64,000 nt of DNA from PALSA-270 sp963770245 (GCA_963770245.1 CAVYOX010000011.1:489987-553986), one strand, 5' to 3'. Shown: positions 7,518-16,770, numbered from the stretch's first letter. Made by a program: numbers and translations. Notes: generated from the sequence alone by a model not told the origin.

Positions 7518-9659
7518 TTAGTTGTTTCCTGCCAATCCTTTCCTGAGCTGTGCCGCCAGTTCCTCGGCGTCGAAGATCGGCGCCTGGCAACTGAAGCCGG
7601 TGCAAACCACGGCCCCAGTTTTCTCTGGCTCGAGGAAGGGCAATCGGGGAATGGTCTCTGCGAGCGCAGGAGGAAGATTTTCGGGAACCGCCTGGCCGCT
7701 CGCCAGCCGGAGCACGGCTTTGCCGAAACTGAAATCTCTTACGGCCGCGGCATGAAGCAGCTCGGCCGCGGCGTCGCTCCCCACGACCACCACCTGGGTG
7801 TGCGGCCGCGCCAAATGCACGGCAGCAATTGCATAGGTGGCGGCGAAGAGTCCGAATTGCTCGGCCCGGCTGGCAAGAACTTCGATGGTCTGTTCCGCGT
7901 GGTCGCGATACCCCGGCTGGTGGGTCCAGCCGTGCATCCGCAGCAGCGCGATCGCCGCCATGGAATTTCCGGCCGGAGTCGGAGAATCTTGAAACGGCTT
8001 GCGGCGGGTTCCGAGCACTCCCAGAGTCTTCTGCCCTTCATCCCCGGGCTTCTCGGTATCGAAGAAGCCGCCGGCAACCGGATCGAAGAAACCTTCGAGC
8101 ATGCAGTCGGCGATGCGCCGCGCGAACTTGAAATAGGTAAGATCGGCGGTGGCTTCGTAAGCGTCCAGACAAGCGACCACGGTGAAAGCATAATCGTCGA
8201 GCAGGCCCGGGACCTGGCGCGAGGGAGCGCCCGGCTCGGAATACGCGATGACGTGAATCAGACCGCGATCGTCGCGCCAGCCTTCCGACAAAATCCGGTC
8301 GAGCGAACGCAGCGCAAAGCGCCGCGCCGGCTCTAGCGCAAGCGCCTTCGCCGCCTCCAAATACGCCGACACACAAAGCGCGTTCCAGCCGGTGTAGACG
8401 GTCTTGTCGAGGTATGGGGTCGGCCGCTCGAGCCGGGCGGCGTACATCTTCTGTTTCGCCGATTGCAACAGATCGCTGACCTTTTCTGGCGTCCAGTGCA
8501 GTCGCTGCGCGATTTCTTCGACCGAAGCCCGCACTGACAGCACGTTCTTCGCCGGATCATGATGCATCTCTCCAATTTCCTCGATCTTATAATGCAGGCT
8601 GGCGACTTGCGCCTCCTCCTCGGTCAGAACCGCCTGCGCCTCCGCCAAAGTCCAGGTGAAATAATCGCCGTCATCGTCCATGGAGCAATCGGCATCTTGC
8701 GAAGCGTAGAACCCACCGCGCTCCCGGTCACTCAGCCACTCATCCATCCAGCGAATGATGTCGCGCGCCACGACGGCGAAAAACTCGGAACCCGTGGCCT
8801 GATGCGCGTGCACATAATTCTTCAGCAGCTCCGAGTTGTCGTAGCACATCTTCTCGAAATGCGGCACCCCCCAGTGCTCATCCACCGAATAGCGATGGAA
8901 TCCTCCCGCCAACTGGTCGTAGACGCCGCCGCGCGCCATTTTTTCGAGGGTGGTGACGAAGCCGTGACGCAACCCCGGGTCGCCGGTATGGGCATATTGA
9001 TCGATCAGCAGATCGATCGCGGCGGGGTGAGGAAACTTGGGCGCGTTGCCAAACCCGCCGTTATGCGCATCGAACATCTGCAAGATGGACTGCACAATGG
9101 CGGCAATGATCCCGGGCGAAAAATCAGCGCTTGCTCCCGCGACCGATTCCGCCTGCGCGATGGCGTTTTCGACCATCTTCGCTTGGGCGGTAACGTCGTC
9201 TTTTTTTTCCTGATAGGCGGCCGCAATCGACAGCAACACGCGCTTGAAGCTCGGGCGACCGTACCCGTCGTCCGGCGGAAAGTAGGTGCCCCCGTAGAAG
9301 GGCTTTCCGGCGGGCGTGAGGAAGGCGGTTAGCGGCCAGCCCCCTTGCCCACTCACCGCGCTCACCGCCGCCTGATAGCGGCTGTCAATGTCGGGACGCT
9401 CGTCGCGGTCCACCTTGATGGCGATGAACCGCTGATTGACGATTTCGGCGATTTCCGGATTGTCGTAGGACTCCCGGTCCATGACATGACACCAATGGCA
9501 CCACACCGCGCCGATGTCGAGCAGGATGGGCTTGTTCTCCCGCTCCGCTCGGGCAAAGGCTTCCTCGCCCCACTCGTGCCATCGGATGGGCTGGTGCATG
9601 GCAGAGCGCAGGTAGGCGGACGAGGCGCGGGAAAGGGCGTTGCGGGTGGTCGTGGTCAT
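7518..9659 (-). CDS. Thioredoxin-domain protein of the DUF255/YyaL (SSP411-like) family
   Basis: 713 residues, close to the family length. An N-terminal thioredoxin-like domain carries the hallmark WCHWCHVMDRESY (about residues 53-65), then SGQGGWPLTAFLTP and GGTYFPP. A long C-terminal alpha/alpha-barrel region related to glycosidases follows (motifs such as GWNALCVSAYLEA and LLDDYAFTVVACLDAY). The family is widespread but its reaction is unsettled; a role in redox or sugar metabolism is only a guess. Predicted cytoplasmic, no signal peptide. ATG 9659 is used; ATG 9599 (MHQPIRWHEW) matches the usual family N-terminus equally well. The next gene upstream on the same strand is the M20 peptidase, 106 bases away. 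Confidence 0.9.
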   Translation of the reverse strand: MTTTTRNALSRASSAYLRSAMHQPIRWHEWGEEAFARAERENKPILLDIGAVWCHWCHVMDRESYDNPEIAEIVNQRFIAIKVDRDERPDIDSRYQAAVSAVSGQGGWPLTAFLTPAGKPFYGGTYFPPDDGYGRPSFKRVLLSIAAAYQEKKDDVTAQAKMVENAIAQAESVAGASADFSPGIIAAIVQSILQMFDAHNGGFGNAPKFPHPAAIDLLIDQYAHTGDPGLRHGFVTTLEKMARGGVYDQLAGGFHRYSVDEHWGVPHFEKMCYDNSELLKNYVHAHQATGSEFFAVVARDIIRWMDEWLSDRERGGFYASQDADCSMDDDGDYFTWTLAEAQAVLTEEEAQVASLHYKIEEIGEMHHDPAKNVLSVRASVEEIAQRLHWTPEKVSDLLQSAKQKMYAARLERPTPYLDKTVYTGWNALCVSAYLEAAKALALEPARRFALRSLDRILSEGWRDDRGLIHVIAYSEPGAPSRQVPGLLDDYAFTVVACLDAYEATADLTYFKFARRIADCMLEGFFDPVAGGFFDTEKPGDEGQKTLGVLGTRRKPFQDSPTPAGNSMAAIALLRMHGWTHQPGYRDHAEQTIEVLASRAEQFGLFAATYAIAAVHLARPHTQVVVVGSDAAAELLHAAAVRDFSFGKAVLRLASGQAVPENLPPALAETIPRLPFLEPEKTGAVVCTGFSCQAPIFDAEELAAQLRKGLAGNN

Positions 9660-9765
9660 GCCATCACTCTATCGCGAAGCCACCCGGAGTGCGACTCTCG
9701 GGCGGAGGGCGGCGTAGCTTCGCCGGCTGGGTTTTGCTCCCCGTCGCCTGGGATCCCGAAACGGC

Positions 9766-10773
9766 TCAGGCGGAGAGCCGCTTCACAATGGCGCAATACA
9801 ACTCCACCGCTTCGTGCAGCTGTTTTTTTTCGACGAATTCGCCCTCGGTGTGCGCGCTGTGAATGGAGCCCGGCCCTACCAGCAGAGGCTCGCCCCAATT
9901 GCCGAGTGCCGGGATGTCGGTGGTAAAGGCGGCTACCATGGTGGGCAACGAGTCCAGCGTGCGCAGGCGAACAAAGGGAATTTCCAAGGTGAAATCGATC
10001 CGGACCAGCTCGCCGACGGCTTCGCGAATCTGTTCGCGCAAGCGGTCGGAGGGGCCCACCAGGCGATAGAGAAGCTGTGCCCGCGCCCGGTCGGCCACCA
10101 CGTTCGGGGCCCGGCCACCCTCGATCACGCCGATGTTCATGGTGCTCGGCCCGACCTCGGCATCGACCGGCAGCGCCATGCGGCGTAAGCGTCCGAGCGC
10201 TTCGAGCAGTCGGTCAATCGCCGAGTCTCCCAGTTCGGGATAAGCGGAATGCGCCATTTTTCCCCGGGCGGAGACTTCCGCGCGCAGCGCACCTTTTGAG
10301 GCCACCGCCAGCCTGTTCTCGGTGGGCTCGCCATTGATCAGAAACCGGCAGCCGGAGGCCTTCTGGTTGGCCACTTTGGCGCCCAAACTGTCACGCTCCT
10401 CGCCCACCAGAAAAAGCAGCCCGACATAGATGCCTTCCTGCCGCAGCCGCTCGGCCGCCGCGATCTGGGTTGCAATAATGCCTTTGGCATCACAGGAACC
10501 GCGACCGTAGACACAGGTGGCATCTTCCCAGGAAGGGATGAATGGCGGTACGGTGTCCATGTGAGTGGACAGCACGACCTGAGGATGCGGTCGTTCGGGC
10601 GCCGTGGCATAGATATTGCACCGCTCCATCTCGGCAGTCATTTTCTCGACCTGATAGCCCATGCCGGCAAGTTCGCGGTACAAGAAGTTGCCGACCGAAG
10701 CCTCGTTGCCGGTGATGGATTCAATATCTACAAGTTGACGCACCAAACGGACAACGTCCATGGCCAAAAGCAT
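9766..10773 (-). CDS. M20 family metallopeptidase (ArgE/DapE/CPG2-like)
   Basis: Zinc-dependent amidohydrolase/peptidase. Metal and catalytic residues are visible: STHMDTVPP (His71, Asp73), GRGSCDAKG (Asp95), GEERDS (Glu125-Glu126), NGEPTENR (Glu149) and a C-terminal SIHSAHTEGEFV. The dimerisation insert contains GKMAHSAYPELG. At 335 residues it is shorter than typical ArgE or DapE (about 375-400). Substrate could be an N-acyl amino acid or a dipeptide; no arginine or lysine pathway gene is adjacent, so no symbol is given. It is divergent from the alpha/beta hydrolase at 10834 with only 60 bases between. Confidence 0.88.
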   Translation of the reverse strand: MLLAMDVVRLVRQLVDIESITGNEASVGNFLYRELAGMGYQVEKMTAEMERCNIYATAPERPHPQVVLSTHMDTVPPFIPSWEDATCVYGRGSCDAKGIIATQIAAAERLRQEGIYVGLLFLVGEERDSLGAKVANQKASGCRFLINGEPTENRLAVASKGALRAEVSARGKMAHSAYPELGDSAIDRLLEALGRLRRMALPVDAEVGPSTMNIGVIEGGRAPNVVADRARAQLLYRLVGPSDRLREQIREAVGELVRIDFTLEIPFVRLRTLDSLPTMVAAFTTDIPALGNWGEPLLVGPGSIHSAHTEGEFVEKKQLHEAVELYCAIVKRLSA

Positions 10774-10833
10774 ACCCTAAACGCCAGCGCCCTTCGGAAT
10801 TCGTTACGATGCTTTCTTCCATCCACAATTGCG

Positions 10834-11493
10834 ATGACCGATTCCGCGAACGAAATCCGCTCCTTTTACCTGCAGGGTACCGCCGGACCTTTGGAAGCAC
10901 TGCTCAACCGGGGAGCGGACCATGCCTGCTACGCCGCTCTGGTATGCCATCCCCATCCCCTCTATGGCGGAACCTTCCACACCAAGGTTGTCTATCACGC
11001 CATGAAGGCGTTGCACAGTTTTGGCTGGCCAGTGCTGCGCTTCAACTTTCGGGGCGTCGGAGGGAGCGCGGGCGAGCACGACCACGGTCGCGGCGAGCTT
11101 GACGACGTCGGTACCGCTCTCAACTGGCTGGATCGAGAGTTTCAGCGGCCGCTCATCCTGGCGGGATTTTCCTTTGGCGCAGCCACCGGCCTCGCGGTTG
11201 CCTGTCCCGACCCGCGGGTGAAGGCGGTGATCGCTCTCGGCCTGCCGCTCACTCCGATCGAGGATCGCCGATACGACTACAGCTTTCTCCGCACCTGCGC
11301 CAAGCCCAAGCTGTTCGTGAGCGGTGCGGCGGATCAGTTCGCCTCGTCGGCGGAATTAAAGGAGCTCGTGGACGGCCTCCCCCCGCCCCAGAAGCTGGTG
11401 CTCATCGAAGGTGCCGATCATTTCTTCGAGGGCAGACTGCGAGAGCTGCGCGAGACCATCGAGAACTGGGCCAAGGAGATGCTCACGGCGTAA
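10834..11493 (+). CDS. Small alpha/beta hydrolase (COG2945-like)
   Basis: 219-residue hydrolase. CHPHPLYGG gives the oxyanion region, GFSFGA the nucleophile serine, SGAADQFA the acid and GADHFFEG the histidine base, the arrangement of the short bacterial COG2945 hydrolases. The frame is open back to 10561, but that extension is antisense to the M20 gene. ATG 10834 gives the normal family N-terminus. Probably cytoplasmic. Substrate unknown. Confidence 0.85.
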   Translation: MTDSANEIRSFYLQGTAGPLEALLNRGADHACYAALVCHPHPLYGGTFHTKVVYHAMKALHSFGWPVLRFNFRGVGGSAGEHDHGRGELDDVGTALNWLDREFQRPLILAGFSFGAATGLAVACPDPRVKAVIALGLPLTPIEDRRYDYSFLRTCAKPKLFVSGAADQFASSAELKELVDGLPPPQKLVLIEGADHFFEGRLRELRETIENWAKEMLTA

Positions 11494-11549
11494 AAGGGTT
11501 GGCCCGCGCCCGCCCCTCGGTCCGTACTCGCGGGCGAGTTCGGAAGACT

Positions 11550-11879
11550 TCAGGGGACCGACGCCTTAATCTCTTGCGAGTAGGAACTCTCGGTCCCATC
11601 CCGGCGGGAGGTGACCACATAGTAAAACACCGCTCCGCTCGCGACCGGAGTATCCACGTAGGTGGGTGTCAAGCTCTGGCCGATTTTCGTGTAGGGGCCG
11701 CCGCTCCGAGTGCTACGGTAGACGTTATAGGAGCTTGCTCCGGCGGAGGGCGCCCAGTGCAGGGTCACAGCGTGCACTCGAGCCTCTTTCGGGCCCTGCC
11801 GGGCACGAAGATAGCCGAATAGCACGATACCCACCACGACCACCAGCAACAGGACAAGCGCGACCCGCGGCGATTTCAC
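11550..11879 (-). CDS. Membrane-anchored single fibronectin type III-like domain protein
   Basis: 109 residues. An N-terminal TM anchor or uncleaved signal (about 6-23, LVLLLVVVVGIVLFGYL) is followed by one FN3-like beta domain. Its features are VTLHWAPSAGASSYNVYRS, then GGPYTKIG, then YYVVTS, the W, YxVYR and YYVV pattern of FN3 modules. Likely an extracytoplasmic adhesion or assembly module. No partner gene is evident. It is convergent with the hydrolase at 10834 and divergent from glycerate kinase. Confidence 0.75.
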   Translation of the reverse strand: MKSPRVALVLLLVVVVGIVLFGYLRARQGPKEARVHAVTLHWAPSAGASSYNVYRSTRSGGPYTKIGQSLTPTYVDTPVASGAVFYYVVTSRRDGTESSYSQEIKASVP

Positions 11880-12063
11880 AATGGTCCTCCTCTTCGTTCC
11901 TCGGGTTCTCCCTTCCTCTGCGTTCTGCTGGACCCTCCGGAGACGGCACGGCCACGGTTGGGACCTATCCCTCTGGCCTGCGCGGACGCCTGGTCCTCCA
12001 AATCGGCTGCTGCAGCGGCACTGCCGGGGCGACAGCGAAGCCCGAGCGCTACAGATTGTAGCG

Positions 12064-12111
12064 AAGATCGCGAACGGAGAAGATCGCGAAGGGAAAAGAT
12101 CGGGAAATAAG
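12064..12111. repeat. Three 16-bp tandem units with AAGATCG core
   Basis: AAGATCG occurs at 12064, 12080 and 12096, exactly 16 bases apart. The flanks CGAANGGA are partly conserved, and purine-rich sequence follows. The array lies 60-105 bases upstream of the glycerate kinase start, inside the 290-base gap 11880-12169, in which nothing else was recognised. Confidence 0.75.
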
Positions 12112-12169
12112 AGAGAGGGAAGAACCCGACGAGAGGCATCGGGTTGAACGGCCTCTATAATCTTTTCCT

Positions 12170-13504
12170 ATGGCTTGGTCCGCATCCCCCCCCGGGAACG
12201 TGACCGCGGAGATGCGCCGAACCGCGCGTCGGTTTTTCGTGGGCGCGCTCGCGGAAGCGAGCGTCGAGAAGGCTTTTGATCGACACGTCAGTTGTGAGCG
12301 CGGGCTGCTGCGGATCTCGGACGATCTCTACGATCTCGCTGCCTACAGCCGCGTCTTTGTGGTGTCCCTCGGGAAGGCCGGTCACTCGCTCGTCAGTGCC
12401 CTCGAAAAGCAGGCCGGCAGCCGTTTTGAGGGCATCGTCGCCACCTCCGTCGTGCCCCCTTCGCAAGTGCGGGGATTTCGCTACTTTCAGGGCGGACATC
12501 CGATGCCGAACCATGAGTCGGTGCGCGCCGCCGAGGCCATGCTGACCTCGCTGAACGCACAGAATGCGGCATCGCTCGTCATTTTCATGCTCAGCGGCGG
12601 GGGTTCGTCGATCGCCGAAAAACCCGCCGATGCCGAAATCTCCCTCGAGGATCTGGTCGCCACCTATCGCGTGCTGGTGCACTCGGGCGCGCCCATCGCC
12701 CAAATCAACGCCATTCGCAAGCATCTTTCCGCCATCAAAGGGGGCAGGCTGGCGCAGGCGGCTTTTCCGGCACAGCAAGTCTCGCTGCTGGTTTCTGACG
12801 TTCCCGACAGTACGCCCGATGCGCTCGCTTCCGGCCCCACCATGCCCGACTCCACCACCGCCGAAGACTGTTACGCCATCGCTCGCGAGCACGGCATGGT
12901 GGACCAGTTTCCCGCTTCGGTGCGCGAGCTCTTCGAGCGACGTGCGCTCGAGGAAACTCCCAACTCCGGGGACGGAGCTTTTCAGAAGGCTCGCTGGTGG
13001 ACTCTTTTGTCGAATCAAATCGCGGTGGAGGCGGTCGCGAGCGCCGCCGCCGGAGAAGGTTTCAGGGTGGAAGTGGACAACCGGCCTGATGACTGGGACT
13101 ACGAGCGCGCCGCTCAGTATCTTCTCGGGCGTTTACGGGAATTGCGCAACCAAGCCCAGGGTGTTTGCCTGATTTCAGGCGGCGAAGTCACGGTCAAGGT
13201 CCGCGGCGATGGCGTCGGGGGACGCAATCAGCAGTTTGCGCTGGCCTGCGCGCGGAGAATCGCAGGCGAAAACATCACCGTGCTGAGCGCGGGTACCGAT
13301 GGAATCGATGGCAACAGTCCTGCCGCCGGCGCGGTTGCCGATGGCACGACCGTCCTTCGCGCAAAAGCTTGCGGGCTGGACACCGAAGGAGCGCTCGCCA
13401 ACTTCAACGCCTATCCCTTCTTCGAGGCGCTCGGCGACGCCATTGTCACCGGTCCGACCAGCAACAACCTAAGGGATTTGCGCATCCTGCTGGCGCACTC
13501 GTGA
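12170..13504 (+). CDS. gckA: Glycerate 2-kinase, MOFRL family
   Basis: ATP-dependent phosphorylation of D-glycerate to 2-phosphoglycerate (type-2 glycerate kinase). 444 residues, the usual size. N-terminal GCK domain: SLGKAGHSL, the loop MLSGGGSS, and INAIRKHLSAIKGGRLA with SDVPDSTPDALASGPT. The C-terminal MOFRL domain has SGGEVTVKVRGDGVGGRNQQ and AGTDGIDGNSPAAGA. The family usually shows SDVPGD; here it reads SDVPDS, a small deviation. ATG 12170 is the first start. The beta-hydroxyacid dehydrogenase at 14675 could supply glycerate (tartronate semialdehyde reductase type), but an opposite-strand gene lies between them. Confidence 0.9.
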   Translation: MAWSASPPGNVTAEMRRTARRFFVGALAEASVEKAFDRHVSCERGLLRISDDLYDLAAYSRVFVVSLGKAGHSLVSALEKQAGSRFEGIVATSVVPPSQVRGFRYFQGGHPMPNHESVRAAEAMLTSLNAQNAASLVIFMLSGGGSSIAEKPADAEISLEDLVATYRVLVHSGAPIAQINAIRKHLSAIKGGRLAQAAFPAQQVSLLVSDVPDSTPDALASGPTMPDSTTAEDCYAIAREHGMVDQFPASVRELFERRALEETPNSGDGAFQKARWWTLLSNQIAVEAVASAAAGEGFRVEVDNRPDDWDYERAAQYLLGRLRELRNQAQGVCLISGGEVTVKVRGDGVGGRNQQFALACARRIAGENITVLSAGTDGIDGNSPAAGAVADGTTVLRAKACGLDTEGALANFNAYPFFEALGDAIVTGPTSNNLRDLRILLAHS

Positions 13505-13573
13505 GAAATAGAAATGCGCTGGTCCGGCAGCCCAAATGGATTGTCTGTAGGGAGGTCCCAGTTGGGCGGCTCT

Positions 13574-14572
13574 CTAGAAAAACCGCGTGACGCCTTCTTC
13601 GAGCACCACCACCCGATCCGCGACGCCCGCCGACTTGGCTTCTGCTCGGAGAAGCTGCAGCGGTTCCTCCATGGGTTCGTGAGACAGGCGGAAGGTTCCG
13701 TAGTGCATGGGCACCATCCATCGCGATTTCAAATCCAGGAAGGCGCGGGTGGCGTCCGCGGGACTGGCATGGACACTGCGGAAAGACGGCGGGTTGTAGG
13801 CGCCGATCGGAAGCAGAGCCAGTTCCGGTGCCAGGCGCCGGCCAATCTCGCGGAATCCGGGAAAGTACGCCGTGTCGCCGGCGTGATAGATCGAGTGCTC
13901 CGAATCGCGCAGCACGTAGCCACCGTAGCCGCGATGCGAATCCTTGAGAATTCTTGCGCCCCAATGCCGCGAGGGCACATGGGTCACGGTCAACCCGCGA
14001 TGCCGGTAGCTGTTCCACCAGTCCAGTTCGACCACGTCGTCAAAGCCCAGATCGGAAACCAGGTCGAAAACCTGATTGGGAACCACGATGATCGGAGGCC
14101 TCCCGCGCCGGCGGCGGGTGTGCTGCACGATGGCTCGCAACGATGGCCGGTGCAGGTGGTCGAAATGCGCATGCGTCACCAGCACCAGATCAATCGACGG
14201 CAGGTCGCGCAGTCGCACTCCCGGCTGCCGAAGCCGCTTCAAGACAAACAGCCAGCGGGCAAAATTGGGGTCGATGAGGACGTTCTGACTGCCCATCTGC
14301 AGGAAAAAGCTGGCATGCCCGATAAAGGTGACGCCCACCTCGCCATGGTTTGCCAGTTTCGGTTTGTGGGTTTGACCGGTGCGGGGAGTGACCGCGGAAC
14401 GCCGCACCAGGCGGCCAAACTGGGCAGCGCGCTTGCGAAGCACGGGATTCTGCAGGGTGGTCTTGAACATCGAACCGCGGGGTCCGGCCCCGGTTCTTGC
14501 ACGCTTGCTGCCTGCCGCTCGGCGCTCGGCGAATCCGGGCGCACTCGCGAGCCAAGCAATGCCCGTGGGCAT
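13574..14572 (-). CDS. Metallo-beta-lactamase-fold hydrolase (NAPE-PLD/UlaG-like)
   Basis: Zinc hydrolase of the lactamase_B_2 type. The metal motif HAHFDH (134-139) and later ligand regions (PSRHWGAR, HAGDTAYFPGF, PMHYGTF) are intact. The order and GHASFFLQ ... LIDPNF resemble the N-acyl-phosphatidylethanolamine phospholipase D-like group, so a phospholipid or phosphodiester substrate is possible. The first 34 residues are not family-like; ATG 14470 (MFKTTLQNPVLRK) is an equally good start. Convergent with gckA, divergent from the dehydrogenase at 14675. Confidence 0.85.
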   Translation of the reverse strand: MPTGIAWLASAPGFAERRAAGSKRARTGAGPRGSMFKTTLQNPVLRKRAAQFGRLVRRSAVTPRTGQTHKPKLANHGEVGVTFIGHASFFLQMGSQNVLIDPNFARWLFVLKRLRQPGVRLRDLPSIDLVLVTHAHFDHLHRPSLRAIVQHTRRRRGRPPIIVVPNQVFDLVSDLGFDDVVELDWWNSYRHRGLTVTHVPSRHWGARILKDSHRGYGGYVLRDSEHSIYHAGDTAYFPGFREIGRRLAPELALLPIGAYNPPSFRSVHASPADATRAFLDLKSRWMVPMHYGTFRLSHEPMEEPLQLLRAEAKSAGVADRVVVLEEGVTRFF

Positions 14573-14674
14573 TCTAGAACATTGCTCGGACGATTGCTTG
14601 ACCGGCCCCTCTCGGTAAGTTCTAATCTTGTCTGGAATATTCTGATCTGGGAATACGCCAAGGAGAGAAGCCAG

Positions 14675-15556
14675 ATGCGCGTAGCTTACCTAGGGTTGGG
14701 AATCATGGGACGGCCGATGGCGGCCAACCTGGTCAAGGCCGGTCACCAAGTCACGGTGTGGAATCGCACGCCGGGCAAGGATGTGGAAGGCGCGACGAGC
14801 GCGCTCTCCCCCGCCGAAGCCGCGCGCGGCGCCGAGGTGGTCTGGATTTGCGTATCCGATACCGCGGCGGTCGAAAGCGTCTTGTTCGGGCCGCAAGGCG
14901 TCGAAGCGTCGCTGGCGCCGGGCATGATCATCGCGGATTCGAGCACCATCGCGCCTTCGGCCACTCGCAGCTTTGCCGAGCGAGTCCGGCCTCGCGGCGT
15001 CCAGTATGTGGATGCTCCGATGACCGGTTCGAAGGTCGGGGCGGAAAACGCGACCCTGATTTTCATGTTGGGCGGCGAGGAAGCGGTCATCGAAAATCTG
15101 CAGCCTTTGCTGTCGGCAATGGGGAAACAATGCTTCCGCATGGGAGAAACCGGCAAGGGCCACGCCACCAAACTGGCCATGAACTTGCAAATCGCGCTCA
15201 TCTATGAAGGCTTCGCCGAAGGCCTTACCCTGGCCACCAAGCTCGGCGTGGATGCAGCCGCCCTGGTGGCGCTGGTTCAGGCAACGATGGTGCGTTCCGG
15301 GGTGGTCGAATACAAAGCGCCGTTTGTTTTGCGACGCGATTTCTCCCCCAATTTTCCCCTTTGCCTCATGCACAAAGACATTCGCTTAGCGTTGGCGGCC
15401 GCCAAAGAAGCGCGCATCAAGCTGCCGGCCCTAGAAACCGTCGAAGAAGTCTACGAAATGGCCACCGAAGACGGCCACGGCAACCTCGACTACGCGGCCA
15501 CCCTCATCCTGCTTGAAAAATGGGCGGGAGTCGAAGTGAAGAGTGCATCGGCCTGA
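14675..15556 (+). CDS. NAD(P)-dependent beta-hydroxyacid dehydrogenase (3-HIBADH/GarR-like)
   Basis: 293 residues. The N-terminal Rossmann domain starts immediately with YLGLGIMGRPMAANL, followed by the substrate motif DAPMTGSKVGAENATL and the catalytic lysine in GHATKLAMN (Lys166). The C-terminal helical domain contains HKDIRLAL. ATG 14675 has a good AAGGAG eight bases upstream. The family includes 3-hydroxyisobutyrate dehydrogenase, tartronate semialdehyde reductase and succinic semialdehyde/glyoxylate reductases. The closest look is the GLYR/GarR group, but the substrate cannot be fixed. The open frame reaching back to 13514 is antisense to the metallo-hydrolase and not real. Confidence 0.9.
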   Translation: MRVAYLGLGIMGRPMAANLVKAGHQVTVWNRTPGKDVEGATSALSPAEAARGAEVVWICVSDTAAVESVLFGPQGVEASLAPGMIIADSSTIAPSATRSFAERVRPRGVQYVDAPMTGSKVGAENATLIFMLGGEEAVIENLQPLLSAMGKQCFRMGETGKGHATKLAMNLQIALIYEGFAEGLTLATKLGVDAAALVALVQATMVRSGVVEYKAPFVLRRDFSPNFPLCLMHKDIRLALAAAKEARIKLPALETVEEVYEMATEDGHGNLDYAATLILLEKWAGVEVKSASA

Positions 15557-15676
15557 AGCGCCATCGGCGCCCGCCTTTCCGAGAGCAACTGCGGCTTCGC
15601 CCGGTTGCCGGCTGGGGAGCGCGCGCTTCATTCCGAAAGTAACCTACGATTCTCGATTCGGGACCCTTATCATCGA

Positions 15677-15727
15677 AGATCGATCGCATAAGATCGATCC
15701 AGGAAGATCGATTCCAAGGAGATCGAT
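15677..15727. repeat. Four tandem units with AGATCGAT core, period 14-15
   Basis: AGATCGAT at 15677, 15691, 15705 and 15720. The last copy overlaps the AAGGAG that probably serves as an early ribosome binding region for the gene at 15754. Each unit contains one or two GATC sites. Confidence 0.8.
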
Positions 15728-15753
15728 CCGTCGCCGCTCCACAGGGAAAACCC

Positions 15754-16680
15754 ATGAACCCGAGCAAGAAACTCAGCGTACTCGTCTCACTGATTACACA
15801 AGATAACGATTACCAGCGCGAACAGGCCGCAGCCGCCGAAAGCGCTTCCCGCAAACTCGATCTCACCGTCAAGATCGAATACGCCGACAACGACGCGGTG
15901 AACCAAACGCTGCAGATTCTGAAGGCCATTCAAGCCCAGCCGGAGTTGCGTCCGAGCGCCGTGGTCGTCGAACCGGTGGGGTCAAGCATGTCCCAAGTGG
16001 CGCAAGCTGCCGTGTCCGCCGACATCGGTTGGGCGGTGCTCAATGCCAATGCCGACTACCTCGGGAAACATCGCCTGCAGTGTCGTGCTCCTATGTTTTT
16101 GCTGGCTTCCGACAACGAAGAGGTGGGGCGCATTCAGGGCAAGCAGCTCAACCTGCTGATGCCCCGCGCTGGCTGCCTGCTCTACATCGAGGGTCCATCG
16201 GCCAGTGATGTGGTGAAGAAACGGACCAGCGGGATGCTGGCGGTCAAGCGCGCCGATTTGGAGGTCAAGGTGATCCGCGGCGGCTGGACGGAATTGGGAG
16301 CCTACAACGCCGTCAAGTCATGGCTTCGCCTACCCACTTCGCGAGAACTCCATATCGGCATGGTGGCATGCCAGAATGACGCCCTGGCGGTCGGCGCCCG
16401 CAAAGCCTTCGACGAACATCCCGATCATTCCGAACGCGCCCGGTTTCTCGGCCTGCCCTTCATCGGCTGCGACGGGGTCTCGAGCAAGGGACAGGCGTGG
16501 GTGCGTCAGGGACTCCTGGCCGCGACCGTGGTGACCCCTGCGCTGGCCGGGCTGGCGATCGAAATGATGGCGCACTCTTTGCGCTCCGGGACGCAGCCGG
16601 CAGAGCAGACCCTGATCGCGCCCAAATCCTATCCCGCGCTCGAGGAAATGCGCGGCCTGGCATTTGAAAAGCACGCCTAG
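15754..16680 (+). CDS. Periplasmic-binding-protein-like (Peripla_BP_4) protein without signal peptide
   Basis: 308 residues with the type I periplasmic sugar-binding fold pattern: KKLSVLVSLITQDNDYQREQ at the start, RPSAVVVEPVGSSM, GWAVLNAN, IGMVACQNDALAVGARKA and IGCDGVSS. It starts MNPSKKLS and has no signal peptide or helix-turn-helix, and no ABC permease or ATPase is adjacent. So it is neither a normal transport receptor nor a LacI regulator. Possibilities are a cytoplasmic sensor domain or a sugar-binding partner of another protein. The start is supported by the adjacent repeat/Shine-Dalgarno region. Confidence 0.75.
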   Translation: MNPSKKLSVLVSLITQDNDYQREQAAAAESASRKLDLTVKIEYADNDAVNQTLQILKAIQAQPELRPSAVVVEPVGSSMSQVAQAAVSADIGWAVLNANADYLGKHRLQCRAPMFLLASDNEEVGRIQGKQLNLLMPRAGCLLYIEGPSASDVVKKRTSGMLAVKRADLEVKVIRGGWTELGAYNAVKSWLRLPTSRELHIGMVACQNDALAVGARKAFDEHPDHSERARFLGLPFIGCDGVSSKGQAWVRQGLLAATVVTPALAGLAIEMMAHSLRSGTQPAEQTLIAPKSYPALEEMRGLAFEKHA

Positions 16681-16746
16681 GTTTTCGCGGTCCTGGTCGC
16701 GGGCGGCTCGCGGGGCTCTCGATCGTCCCCAGAAAGTGCACTCTGC

Positions 16747-16770
16747 ATTACTCTGGTAATTACTCTGGTA
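16747..16770. repeat. Exact 12-bp tandem duplication
   Basis: ATTACTCTGGTA occurs twice in direct succession (16747-16758, 16759-16770), about 100 bases before the desaturase start. The following bases keep a related ATTAC theme at 16780 and 16791. Confidence 0.8.

Noticed and set aside
13514..14674. Long N-terminal extension of the beta-hydroxyacid dehydrogenase frame
   Set aside because: Antisense to the metallo-hydrolase; the Rossmann motif and ribosome binding site place the start at 14675.
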